Source: Ditylenchus dipsaci
Lineage: Eukaryota; Nematoda; Chromadorea; Rhabditida; Anguinidae
Direction of reading: 5' to 3'
Length of the DNA stretch: 64,000 nt
Assembly (NCBI GenBank): GCA_004194705.1
Contig: SADC01000935.1
Span: 1 to 64,000 of the forward strand
Positions 9,701-20,310 of the stretch are shown here, piece by piece; the first letter of the stretch is position 1; each line of letters begins with the position of its first letter. Position numbers and translations under genes: made by a program. The notes below the pieces were generated by a model that had not been told where the DNA came from, ran no database searches, and saw only the letters and a list, made by a program, of their open reading frames with translations.

Positions 9701-10868
9701 TACTCCCGCTTTAGTAAACCTTCAGAAAACCAATTATTTTGGCCTTTGGCCATTCCGAAGTGGGTCCTGAGCCATCTGGTCTTTGCACACCCCTGAATTT
9801 CACACAAAAATTAAAAATTGTGCATTTCATGTCGAGAATCCAATCTGTGACCGAAATGAGTAAATCTGTGACAAAAAAGTGAATGTGTGACAAAAACACC
9901 TTTCCGCGTCATTCGACACACACTGTGACTGCGACTTTTTTGCCGTGAAAAAATAGTGTGCAGGTTTGATCCCACGTGGTGGCACGCTATTTTATTTTGG
10001 CTTGTTGGCCAACTTTAGAAATAATTCGATTTTTTTGATGCCAGATTCGGAATCAGCGACCTAAATCACCCTAGAACTTGCCAAACAATACAAAAAAGCA
10101 AAGTGCACGCATGCAGAATCGACTTTTTATGATCATAAAGCACAAACGCTTACGCACTGCGCCACCGAGGCCACTTTTATAAACCTAAATGGCTTTTCCC
10201 TCTCCTTTAAAACAGCTGGAAAATCTACTTGGTTTGAAAAAGTGTCTCAATGGCGCAATGCGCAAGCGTTTTCGTTTTGGTGTTGCAGGTTCGATTCTAC
10301 ATGGTGGCATGCTATTTATTTTGGTTTGTTTGACCAGTTCTAGGGGTAATTTGGGTTGCTGATTCCGAATATGGTGTCGAGAAAGTCTAATTACCTCTAA
10401 AACTGTTCAGACAAGCCAAAATAAGTAGCATGCCACCACGTGGAATTGAACTGTGCACGATTAAGGGTCTAAAAACCCAAACGCTTACCCACTACGCCGC
10501 CGAGGCCACTTTTTCAAACTAAATGGCATTTCCCTCTCCTTTAAACCTTTAACTTGCTGCCAGTGATTTTAATTAGCCCTGTATATTTATTATTCCTGGA
10601 AGTTTTGATTGTTTTTTATTTCAGCTGCAAGAAAAAATGATAAAGCTCAAAATCAGAAACCGGCCTATTGGTACTGGCTTTTTCTATTCCTCGAAAGCTT
10701 TTAAATGGTGGCTGCAATCTGCTCTTGCCGGAATCGAAACTATATTTTGGGAGCCCACAATGAAGATGGAGTTGTTACCATTGTGGATTCTGTGAACGTT
10801 CGTGGTCTGCTCAGAAATGAAACAACAACAAGTCTAAGGCTTGCTTTGCCTTTTTACATGCATTTTTA
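6734..10868 (+). CDS. DXO/Rai1-family decapping exoribonuclease (frame-broken)
   Basis: The DXO/Rai1 family removes incomplete or NAD-type 5' caps from RNA and degrades 5'-3'. Exon 1 (6734-7027) encodes the family N-terminus: VGEYS (P-x-x-G-x-F/Y-S type), ARYLNFAP, then FFDLNDKYDSFMKK and DSIQQLQEWI. Exon 2 (8400-8812) encodes VVSTRGALERLAKS, FNGITFMADPN, the MTYWSHNF stretch, and KTEIDCFDSG, which holds the E-hydrophobic-D catalytic motif. Exon 3 (10625-10868) encodes KAFKWWLQSALAGIETI and EDGVVTIVD, matching the family 'KWWxQSFLxGxP' region. Frame shifts are needed near 6950, within exon 2 (near 8465 and after 8670) and near 10665. The exon 2 donor appears to be a GC donor (CAG|GCAAGT). The usual 'YVELKT' motif between EID and KWW is not found; a tiny exon in the 1.8-kb intron or loss are both possible. 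Pseudogene versus assembly error is unresolved. Confidence 0.72.
7565..7760. repeat. Degenerate minisatellite in DXO-like gene intron
   Basis: Repeats around 'CTGGGTACTACCAC', 'CTGGGTACCGCTATCC' and 'CTTGAGGAGCACCATCTG', the same theme as at 2.87 kb. No coding signal. Confidence 0.55.
9141..9366. mobile_element. Nested palindrome with GACTGC/GCAGTC units
   Basis: 'GTGTCCAATGACGCGGAAAA' and its reverse complement alternate with runs of 'GTGACTGCGAC'. The result is two hairpins in a row, with a further partial copy near 9900-9936. Open frames across it (Ser/Thr/Cys repeats) are artefacts of the repeat. Confidence 0.7.
9431..9800. mobile_element. Foldback MITE about 370 bp
   Basis: The left arm (GACCAGATAGCTCAGGACCC ... 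GATTGAGCGGATCAG) is repeated inverted in the right arm (CTGATCCGCTCAATC ... GGGTCCTGAGCCATCTGGTC) with few mismatches and a short AT/GC loop near 9600. No open frame of note. Confidence 0.75.
9950..10205. mobile_element. tRNA-headed SINE-like repeat
   Basis: 'GCAGGTTTGATCCCACGTGG' resembles a pol III B box, followed by a conserved body (TATTTTGGCTTGTT...GATTCGGAATCAGC). A minus-strand copy with an A-box-like TGGCGCAGTGCGTAAGCG lies at 10.14-10.18 kb. The same head and body recur at 10.23-10.53 and 28.22-28.35 kb. There is no acceptor stem, so this is not a functional tRNA. Confidence 0.55.
10190..10545. mobile_element. Foldback built from two head-to-head SINE-like units
   Basis: Left and right ends share 'CTAAATGGCNTTTCCCTCTCC'. 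Inside are two tRNA-like heads in opposite orientation: + strand A box near 10251 (TGGCGCAATGC) and B box near 10290 (GGTTCGATTCT), and a minus-strand partner at 10.43-10.51 kb. Between them lies the conserved TTTGACCAGTT...GATTCCGAAT body as an inverted pair. Confidence 0.55.
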
Positions 10869-10869
10869 A

Positions 10870-11113
10870 AAAATATACGAACTCAGCTGTTAGATCTAGA
10901 AGAAGGCCAATTGTGGTAGCCGAGCGATTGAAAAAAGAAAGAATGTTTAATTTTAGAGTGATAAATCTCGAGGAAGAAAATGACTGCGTAACTGATTTCT
11001 TTTTACCTGCATTTACACAGCGTTTGGATCATTTTAAATTAGTGTGTACTGTGAAATCTCTATTAGTTGCCTATAGTCTATTATTTTTATTACTCCTGGA
11101 ATCAAAAATTTAA
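10870..11113 (+). other. Open frame of uncertain status after the DXO-like exon
   Basis: The frame includes VAERLKKERMFNFRVINLEE and TQRLDHFKLVC, ending at a stop near 11113. A potential acceptor (ACTCAG) precedes it at about 10890. It might be a further exon of the DXO-like gene, but I see no family motif. It is recorded as unassigned. Confidence 0.25.
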
Positions 11114-11796
11114 GGTTGGATCTTGAGATGTTTGGGTGTAAACCAAGGTTTTCATTGAGTTTGATAAATCAGAAAAAAATTCATTTTGAAAGCAGGAATT
11201 CTTTTTACTTCAGTTGCCCGAAAACCCGTCTTATCAAGTCGTATCAACGTTTTATGGCTTAAAATGGATGGAAAACACGAGAAAACGACTGTGAAGGCCG
11301 TTTCCAAGAAGGAAAAATTTGACAAAATTTTGACCAAAACCATACCCACCCTCATGGTTGAGAAATATAGGCACCCCGATACCGATTTGAAGATAAACTA
11401 CCATGTTTTAGTTCCTGGAGTTGACGCGAAGGTTCTATATGCATGTACAGGGTGCACATCAAAAAAGTTAGTGTACGTAGCTCCTTGCCCGTTCGATTTC
11501 CGTTTTGGGACCCTTGGCAACGGAAATCTACAACATAGATGGTTCTTTTTTAATAATAATTGAAAAAGAAGATGTTAAAAGAAATTATGAAGTGCGACAA
11601 AAAAATCAAACTTATCAGAATGCCCACTGAGGAGGATTTGGCACATTCCTTCTGGACCGAGTTTCAACTGTTGTACCAAAAATCTTTTTGCACTGCTTAT
11701 GATTCTTCATGTAGGACATGCTCGTAACGTTAAAAGCAGAAATATATGATGCAAACAGCACAATTTGATAAAAAATTGATAACATATTGTGAATTT

Positions 11797-12102
11797 TGTA
11801 GTGTTGCCTTCAGGGGGCTAGAGGGTTCCGCCTCTAGCCCTCCTGAGAGGAACACCAGTCCGGCCCCAGTATATAAAGGCGAGCCGGAGCCCAGCAGAGT
11901 GAGTTGGGAGATCGGGACAGTGACAGCGAGGGGTGCTCGCCCTAGCTGGCAACTAATCTCCGCCACGACCTCTGCCGGGCTTCAACCTGCCCTCGACCTG
12001 TTTTTTTATCGTATAACTGTTTTAGTAATGATGTTTAGCCCAATAAACTATTCTTTTTTATCTGTTGTGTTTAATCTCCGGGCCCTATGATCCAGCACTA
12101 CA
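11797..12102 (+). mobile_element. Solo LTR of a retrotransposon
   Basis: A GC-rich island of 306 bp in AT-rich surroundings, starting TGTAGTG and ending CACTACA, the 5'-TG...CA-3' inverted ends of LTRs. It has a TATA box (GTATATAAAGG, about 11870-11880), an initiator-like region 'GAGTGAGTTGGG', and a polyadenylation signal AATAAA at 12042-12047 followed by T-rich sequence. This order (U3, TATA, R, AATAAA) is that of an LTR. No gag/pol and no second LTR are present, so recombination to a solo LTR is inferred. A perfect target duplication was not found. Orientation follows the TATA and AATAAA signals. Confidence 0.75.
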
Positions 12103-13725
12103 AAATTAAAACGAAAACAATAATGTGTGGGCGATTTCCAGACACCATGTATGATCGAGAGCCTTGCTTTAAAAGAAAAAAAGAAAAATAATCATTGTCT
12201 GATTTCTAACATTTGTTAATGATAACACTGGTATGAACCCAAATTTCAAAATGCGGAATTGGTAGAATGCATAGAAGTTAACAAAATGCAATGAACAGCT
12301 TATTTCATCACTATTAGAGAGGATTTATTGATAAAGCTTCTACAGTATATTTTTTTTGTCGTTAGTTATGTCTTTAAGGTACAAGTTAGCCAAGAAACAA
12401 TATCTTCAATCATCAATCCATCAACAAAATGACCGAGGCTAACAAAAAAAAATGGCAAGTTCAATGGACTTATGTTTGAGTGTGAATTTCGGGTTTTTAG
12501 TTAGTCCCCTTAAAATAATTTTACACATAATTTAAACTATTATCTTAATAAGATTCTTCTCCAAATTGAACCCAGTGAAATATCTCGTTGACCCATTTCA
12601 CAATTGTTTACATAAGCTACGAGATGTGTGAAATAGACTGTTTGTTGTTCCTTCTTACAAAGATATGAAATGGAAAGTGCTTTAAACAAAAAAAAAATAG
12701 ATTATTTGAGGAAATGCGTAAAGAACACTATTTTCTCTTTCATACCCAAATGTTTCAAATGACCATTTTAAGTTGGATAGCCCTACAAGTTGTTTACCTA
12801 TCCCTCTTTGTGCGTGCATCAAACTAAACTCAATAAACAGACAAATAAATATTTTTAACTGCCTCATTTTCTTTTTTCTCAAATTTCGGTTTCAATTTTT
12901 TTTGCTAAAAATAGTTAATGAAGTACACAAATATAAGATCTATTTCTTACTTTTTATTAACATGCTAAATATAATTGCGTAAAAGTATAAACAGATGTCT
13001 TGATGAAGCTGCGCACAACAAGACTGTTCGTGATACAGACTATACGCACTTTTTATATTTTGTGTATTATTATTTGTGTGTGAGATCAACAGGTAAATAT
13101 TTTAGATTTACAGCAAAGGTGTCCAAAAAATGAAATTGCCAATATATATTTCTTCTTATCTTTATGAGCTGTAGCGATTTACAGAGACTCATTTCTGTTG
13201 CATCATGACATACTGTCTTTTTCGTATTAATCAGTCGGGATAAGCAATTTTGAAGCTTACCGGATTTTCGTTCAGCATGATTGATTTTTATATAAAAACT
13301 GGTTCCAAATGTAATGTCACCGTCAAATTTCAAATCCCCTCGAGACAACAACTATTCAAATAGCCAAATTTTCCACGTGTTAAATTTTTTTGTCTCGAAG
13401 AGAACATGAAAGGCTAACTTTACCTTTACCCCAGGGCTCGGAGAGATCCTTTATTTAAAGATTTGTCCTTTATTTGAGATCCTGAAACTTTAGAAATTTT
13501 GAGATTTTAGGTCAAAATCTTTATTTTGTTGCTCAAAAATCAATAAGCACTGGATAAAATAGCACTTTTTGACCAAATGTCCTTTATTTCACCAAAATGT
13601 CCTTTATTCGAAAATTTTGATTTTCGAGTACTACCATTCTAACCATTTTCGGTTTCTTTGATTTTTTCACCCAGTGCATTGCAATGTGAAGTGTGCTGAA
13701 CTTTGGCCGCTATACCCCATGATTC
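12103..13725. other. Gene-free stretch, AT-rich
   Basis: I see no convincing exon, RNA gene or complete transposon. A 'CCCCTCGAGACAA' motif near 13.34 kb, and related 'TCTCGAGACA' pairs near 8.04-8.11 and 42.66-42.73 kb, suggest an old foldback family. Repeated 'GTCCTTTATTT' near 13.45-13.61 kb has a degenerate relative near 33.97 kb. Confidence 0.5.
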
Positions 13726-14095
13726 CGAGCAAGACTGTTGATCCTAAAACGCATATAGAGTCTATTTTCGCCATGGCCTAGCTGAAAAACATGGTAAGAC
13801 GGTCAAAAAATGGCCGAAAAAAGCTTTTAAAAAGTGGCCAATATTATTCTTTTCCCATCCCAATACTGCCTATAATCGTTTTTAAAATTGCTTTTCTGTC
13901 TTTTCTCAGCAAAATTACCACTATAAAATGGTTTTTAAACACTCCTAAAAAATCTTGATTTGGGGGGGGGGGTTATATCGAAGTAGATCCGATTTTAGGA
14001 GGCGGGGGCATATTAAAGTAGCTTTGGGCGAGGAGGTGATTATTTCAAAGTAGCTATGTTTCGGCTAGGGGAGGCTACATCAAAGTAGCGTCGAA
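13725..14095. mobile_element. Group A half-element with G tract
   Basis: 'ATTCCGAGCAAGACTGTTGA' and 'AAAACGCATATAGAGTC' match the flank of the group A core. The stretch then runs into a GGGGGGGGGG tract near 13965 and repeated '(T/A)CAAAGTAGC' motifs, ending near GTAGCGTCG. Only one arm is present. Confidence 0.5.
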
Positions 14096-14108
14096 TTTTT
14101 TTATATAT

Positions 14109-15062
14109 AGTCAACCCTCGATTTAACGGCACCTCGATTTAACGGCACACCTGGGCTGATTTGGTTGGTTAAATCTAAAATCTAGTATACCAGACCCTCG
14201 ATTTAACGGCACCTCGATTTAACGGCACCCTCGATTTAACGGCACCCCTTGGCCGGTCTTCTCAAAGATAAAGACCCTCGATTTAACGGCATATAAGTCA
14301 GAAAAGAGAAAAATTTTAAAAATTTTGACAAAATTCAACTTTTGTGAACAATTGTCTGTTTGAATTCGGCTAGTTTCCACACATTGGTGTCTCGTTTTTA
14401 TTGTTAAATGTTGACTTTTTTAACTTTTCAACGCCGATGAAACAGGGTTATTTTGGCAGCTTCTACCGAACAAGACAATGACACTTAAAGGTAATTTAAT
14501 GTTGTTCTCCACACATCTTTGCATGCTCGCTTCAAGTAGGTGGTGCTCTCACTCTCGATAAAATTATTGAAGAGGTTTCGTTGAGCAATGTGGAAACCCC
14601 TGGCGAAAGTGACAGTGAAGCTATGGATGCCGAAGAAATTGAGCCAGAGCAACCTGCAGTCAGTCGTTCTGAGGCACAAAGGCATTTACAATTCGTCCGT
14701 CAATATCTGGAAGAGAATTCTGCAGATCCTACTATACTCCGTCTCAGCAATTCACTCGATCACTACTTCTACAAAGAGTGAAGAAATACGCAAGTGCAGC
14801 CAAAAATCACTAATTATTTCAGTCTAAATGTTAAACAACGTTTGTTGAAATGACTTTATGCTGTTATTGCCGAAAATAAAAGCAAATTTTGGTCGGATAA
14901 TGTTGTGTTGCAAGCTATCATATGTTAGACCCTCGATTTAACGGCACTCTACAATATCTTTATTTCAGATACCTCGATTTAACGGCACCTCGATTAAACG
15001 GCACCTCGATTTAACGGCACCCCAGGCCTAGTCCCAGGGTGCCGTTAAATCAAGGTTGACTG
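14109..15062 (+). mobile_element. Tigger/pogo-like DNA transposon, internally deleted
   Basis: Ends are TAGTCAACCCTCGATTTAAC on the left and GTTAAATCAAGGTTGACTG on the right, flanked by TA (14107-14108 and 15063-15064). Sub-terminal 'CTCGATTTAACGGCAC' repeats occur near both ends. The interior has a + strand frame at 14581-14781 with EEIEPEQPAVSRSEAQRHL and LSNSLDHYFYKE. Acidic linkers and a helix of this kind close the C-termini of Tigger/pogo transposases. The DDD catalytic core is absent, so it is non-autonomous. The CAGTC-type ends relate it to the group C MITEs here. Confidence 0.75.
14581..14781 (+). pseudogene. Transposase C-terminal remnant (Tigger/pogo-like)
   Basis: A 66-codon frame inside the TA-flanked element, rich in Glu/Asp and ending SLDHYFYKE before a stop. 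It lacks the HTH DNA-binding region and catalytic core. Assignment rests mainly on the surrounding terminal repeats. Confidence 0.5.
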
Positions 15063-15212
15063 TACTTTGCATTTTTAAGGGGTCTGTTAACAACACCAAA
15101 AATAATGACAAATCAAGTAACTTATAAACATGAATTTTTTAAATAGACACTAAATTGAAATTTGCAAAAATAAAGCTTTTTTCCTTTTCTGATTAATGTT
15201 TAGGCATTTAGA

Positions 15213-18200
15213 ATGCTGTACTCCCGCTATTCCTCTCCAGATCATGCTTCTTCACCGAGCGTTGTTAGGATGGCGCCAAGCACAGCGGCTAGAGTGTTTG
15301 GGGAGCAGACTCAGGGATCAAATGGCCCACCTATACAAATCGTTTGCATGCATAACTTTTTAAACCCATAATTTTTAACCTAATATACAAAGCCTTTTTG
15401 TAGTTACGCCTAGTCGATAGCAGTGCTGTAAATCTTGGAATTTCGGCACCGGCAGCGGCCTGGAAAATATTGGCACCGGCGGTGCCGGTGCCGCACCGGT
15501 GCCATTTACAGCACTGGTCGATAGTTGATTATAATAACTATAATAATATTTGGGTTAAAATTTTGGTTTCTTGTTATTTTTTCATTGGTCATGTCAAACA
15601 AGGTTCACAGTTATTTTCCTATGTTATGTTATGGCAAATCAGGTCGACATCGAACTAGTCCAAGCCAACCTAAAACAAAACACCATACAGCTGTTATTAT
15701 TCCACATAAATTTTTTTTAAAGAAAGAACAAACGCCATAATGGTCGCCAGTAGTTCCTGAGCCATATGACCTATATTGTTCCGACTTTGATGAAAAATGC
15801 CGCTGGCGGAATATGGAAGGGCTTTTAGTGGATGAATTAGATTGGTACCAAGGAGCAGGCTTTTTAGATGAGGTTTATAAACTCTAATCTTCTTTCTTGT
15901 TTATCATATTTTTAGGCCAGACTAAGACTAGCCACCGGAACTCACATTGCTCCAGGTAATTTGCGGTTGGCATGCAAAATATTCTAACATAATATTTTTT
16001 AGAAGGGTATTATGGAATAGCAGCTACTGACAAATAGAGTTTCCAGCTTCCAAAGCTGTTCTTGTTAGTGATATTGTGGTAATTTATTTATTTTTTTATT
16101 GCATTTTTTTAATGAAATTTTTAGGAATGCCAATTAGGAGAATCCAAACTAAAATTCTCGTATATTTGTTTAACACTTTTTTTCAACATTAACAATCCTT
16201 TTGTTATTGCAGCTATTGGACCAGTCCTGAGGTGAGAGTAGTAGTTTGCACTAAGACACTAATAAGGCTATTCCCTGACTACGATTACTGCTCTCCTCCT
16301 GTGGAAAATGGTGATCCTGGACCTGCTGAAATAATCCTTCCGGATCTTAACGGACAAGCATTTCAAGTTAGCTTTTTGAAATCATAAATGCAGGATAATT
16401 TGTTGTAAAGGAACACAGTCAAAGATCGATATAATAACCTCTTGGATATAACAGCCCTCTTTGAATTTCGGCCACCACGCTTTTGGCAACTTTTTTTTGC
16501 CTGGCGACATTTGCGGTTCGGGTTTTAGCGGACACGACAATGGCGCACCATTTGGGCAGATGAGAAATTTGCGGCCCGACAATGCAGATGGTCATTCACT
16601 GACGCATTTGGTGCCACATTTGCGGACATTTTTTCAGGTCAAAAAAGCTTCTTATCTGAAATATTAAGAGCCGAAAGCAGGTGCATTAGTTTGCTCGCAA
16701 ATGAAAATCCGCATTTGTCTAGCCGCAAATATCGTTACGCAAAAGTCGGGCCGCTAGTCTGAGTCTACAAAATATCAAGTCTGCTAATGTTTTCCAGCAA
16801 AGCTCCAACTGCAAATGTCACCACGCCCTTTTCTCTTTTCGATATTTTTGAGATATTACAAGAAGTGGACTATTTGCAACTGAATAATACCAAACATGCA
16901 AAAATCCTTGTCTCGGATCGCATGACACTAAAATTGTTATAAGTATGATTTTTTTAGATTTATCTTCGCGCTGAAAACTTCGTGTTTCATACAGCTAATC
17001 TGCAGGGTGGATTTGCTATTATTGACAATATTGAATATGAAGGAAGCTTTTGCAATACAGACACTAAAGAAGAGATTGCTGCATCAAATCAGGTTACTTT
17101 ACTGATATGAATTTCACTGATAATTACTGATATGAATAGATTTTTATTTTACATGAACAACTCAAGAAAAAACCTACAGTTAACTTTCTGCTTACAGTTA
17201 ACTTTCTTTCTACAGTTAACTCTCTTATAAATTTCTCAGATCCAGCCAAGTCACGCTCCTTTCCTGCCTCAACTATTTGCGCCACCATCACAAGTGCCAC
17301 AAGTCCAACCAACTACTCCACATCCAAATCTATTTCTCAGCAATGACCAAGATGCTATTATCAATAGCTTGCTTGAACTTGCCAAAGGAGGCATGAAAAC
17401 CAATATTTCTTCCAACACTTTAGCTACACCTTTGCCTTGGACCCTGTTTCCTCCATTTACTACTACTGAGGCAGCTAAACCGCAAGAAGACAAGCAGCCG
17501 ATTACCCTTAACATGCGAGTGCAGCCAAGCCAATTGGAGCACGAGCTAGTTGAAAATTCTTTAACCGAGCAAAAACCGTTATTTATAAACCAACCTGGGA
17601 ATCAGCAATCACAATTTCCATTGCTCCAATTAGGCCAGGCAACTAAAAAGCTTAGTCCATTGGCGGCTTCAAATCGAGGAGTGTTGCCTCAACAGCCATT
17701 CCCACTGAGCCAACAAATGGCCCATTTGTTGGCGGCTGGACATGAACATCCTATTTATGCAGCTGCGGCTCCAAATTATCCTAGCTGGTCGCCTATTTTA
17801 TTGGCTCAACTTCAGCAGCAACAAGGAGCTGTGCAGCATTCACCTGTCAAACCAGAGCTGAATTCATCCGATTTGACAATTAATGTCAACCAAGCAGCCT
17901 GTTATGCGCTGAATTGCAGTTTTGACGACCACTGCGCAGAATATGTGCTGAAAAAGCCGTCGGAATGGCATTTGTCGAGAAAACCGGTGGGGAATCCGCT
18001 GACAGGAATCAGAGGAGATGCTTCTCAGCTGCCTTTTAATAAAGGTGAGTATATTATAAATTAAAAAAAAATGGTGGGTCAATTATAAAAAAACACGAAG
18101 AGTGCGGGAATCAAGGATATGAGAATCCAATAAGTGCCTTTAAATTTTTATAAGCTTGATTATTTAGAATTATCTTCATGCTGAGAACCTCGTATTTCAT

Positions 18201-19707
18201 ATAGTTAATCAGCTTATCGCATATTTCAATAAAATAGCTTCGGTCCTTTCTTTATATTTAAAAAATACTATTGCAGACTGTAATTTTCAATTAAAAATTT
18301 GATGTTCAAATTTTTTCCTCTTTAATAAAATCAAAAAAGTCAAAAGACGGTTTTCCGTCTCTTCAGTGATCTGAAAATTCCGGAGATTTTTCCAAAGAAT
18401 TCTCCGGAATTCCGGAGAATTGTACAGCCCTAGTTTTGATAATGAAACCTTTTCCAATGAGATATTTTTCCAATGGCATCTTTTTGCCAATGGCTGTAAT
18501 TATAGTCGTGTTGAGGGGTCAACATTTTCGAAAAATGCAAAAATATCGATTTTTTCATGAAAAAGTACTAAATCTGATATTTTTGACCCCCATCAACTTT
18601 TTGAGCTCTACAAGATGGCTTCAACAGAAATTTGAAATTTTGTTTCTACAAAATTTTGGCGAATCTTGACACCTGTTGACCCCTCAACATTTTTTATCCA
18701 CTAATTTTTATACGTCAATTTTATAAATAACTAGGAAAAGCTGCTTTTATTCTCGTGTAGAGCTCAAAAAGTTGCCTGAGGGTCATAAATATCAAAATAA
18801 AAAAATATTGAAAAAAATATAAATATTTTTTGAATTTAAAAAAATGTTGACCCCAAATGTTGACCGCGACTATGAACACCCCCAATGAGATCACTTCGCA
18901 GATGGTATGTTTTGGCTAATAACTTCTTTTCTGAAGCATTGCTTTTTTGTCAGGAAAATTACCACTCATTTCGTAGCCAGTGAGATGAGCTACAAAATAA
19001 GTGGGGATTACCTGACAAAGAAATATGAATACTTGAGAAAAGAGGCCATTGGCAAAAGCATACCATTTATAAAAAGATGCCATAAGCAAAAATTTCATTG
19101 GCAAAACGATTATGCCCCCATATTTATGGGTTCGGTTAACTCGAGTGACGGGGGGGGGGGGGTGTGAAAATGATTGTAACGACCGTTTGACTGTAAAATT
19201 CTTTAATCATATAATCTCTGAACTTTTTTCATTTAGATGGAACATTTGTGTATACAGTAGGACCAAAATTAATTGCAAGATTCTCTACGAAGTCTTTCAC
19301 ATTGAGCAAAAATGCCTATTTAATGTTTGCCTACCACAAAGTTGCTAGAAAAGCTGATTTAAGATTGTTGGTCAAGAGAGTGCATGCTGAGCAAGAAGAA
19401 TATTATTTTTGAAGTATACTGGTTTTCACTTTGTTCCAAATTGTAATTATTGAAAATTTTTTAGGCTCCCAAACTTATAATTGAGTCGAGAAGGTGGTTC
19501 AGAGAAGTTCGTCGTTTGGCTGCAGATACTTATTCCTATGTAAGCAAATTTATTTGGTTTTTTTGCTTACTATTGTTTAATTTAGTTGGCATTCGAAGTC
19601 GAAAATTGCCTCCTAACAGCTATATAGGTGTGGATGAGCTAGTTCTGCTAGATGATGAGTCTAGAGAGCCATTGTGTCAAGCATCTGCGTCACCAAACCA
19701 ACTTTAA
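15213..19707 (+). CDS. MAM-domain-like extracellular protein, 11 exons
   Basis: Proposed exons: 15213-15341, 15611-15872, 15916-15955, 16003-16078, 16135-16159, 16213-16366, 16958-17092, 17240-18044, 19237-19413, 19465-19539, 19586-19707. A first MAM-like module spans exons 2-7: CSDFDEKCRWRNME, LDWYQGAGFLD, GTHIAPEGYYGIA, ASKAVLVSDIVECQLG, YWTSPEVRVVVC, FDYCSPP-type DYDYCSPPVENGDPGP, NFVFHTANLQGGFAIIDNI. Exon 8 is a long Gln/Pro-rich linker, then a second module starts (CSFDDHCAEYVLKKPSEWHL, NPLTGIRGDASQLPF) and continues in exons 9-11 (GTFVYTVGPKL, YLMFAYHKVARKADLRLLV, ENxLPPNSYIGVDELVL). MAM domains mediate extracellular adhesion. No signal peptide is evident at the chosen ATG, so the true 5' exon may be upstream. 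Junction phases agree except for indels near 16035, 19405 and 19605, and an in-frame TAA near 15739. It is most like nematode two-MAM secreted proteins. Confidence 0.72.
15421..15516. mobile_element. 96-bp hAT MITE in an intron
   Basis: Inverted ends CAGTGCTGTAAAT and ATTTACAGCACTG with a perfect 8-bp target duplication GTCGATAG (15413-15420 and 15517-15524). The interior is a 'GGCACCGG' palindrome. Size, CAGTG ends and 8-bp duplication identify hAT. It lies in intron 1 of the MAM-like gene. Confidence 0.9.
18440..19110. mobile_element. Foldback element in MAM-like gene intron 8
   Basis: The outer arms share 'CCAATGGCATCTTTTTGCCAATGG' type sequence with an inverted partner near 19035-19105. 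An inner pair pairs 'TATAGTCGTGTTGAGGGGTC' (about 18500) with 'AATGTTGACCGCGACTAT' (about 18860). A G13 tract follows at about 19149. No exon is seen in this part of the intron. Confidence 0.6.
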
Positions 19708-20310
19708 TGATTTTGTAGAACAATATAGTTACATAGATTGTTTTTTGATGTGATTTTTACATAATTAAAAAAAATCAAGAGAGAAATGATTGGGACAAAG
19801 AAATCAACTACAGTCGAACCTCTTTAAGCCAACACCCCCATCCCGATTTCGCCGGCCAGCAAAGAAATGATTTAAAGTGACACCTAGGTAACTCGACACT
19901 TCGATAAGCCTCAGTCTGACACCTCAGGGCCGGGTTACACAAAAAAAATTGGGCGCTACTCGAATATAAACCTCCCCCCCCCTCAAAATCAACTTTTTTT
20001 AAAGTGTTCGCAAACACCTATCGACCCAAAATCACCTCAGGAGTTCAAACAGGCTAGACTTTACTTCACTCCACCCCCCCGCCCCCCATGGCCCAAGGAT
20101 CCACTAATCACACAGGCCCATAAACACGAAAATGTTTGACATCGTTCTGAATGCTGGGCCTACTTCATAAATAAACTGTAGCATGGATGCTTCTTTTTTC
20201 GCAAAAAATAAATTTAAATTGACGCCAAAAAAGTTTCTTTAATTTTTTGTCTAAAAAGGTAATTCTGTCTTGTCGTATTCATTTTTATCGGCTTTATTCA
20301 TGATTGACTC

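Noticed and set aside
11186..11563. 125-codon open frame
   Set aside because: Its middle matches a repeat also seen at 52.87-53.03 kb; no splice context and no domain.
11797..12102. CpG-island promoter of a host gene
   Set aside because: TATA box, polyadenylation signal and TG...CA ends together fit an LTR better; no exon with a start follows.
14485..14827. Separate host gene at 14.5 kb
   Set aside because: The frame lies wholly within a TA-flanked transposon with pogo-like ends, so it is treated as a transposase remnant.
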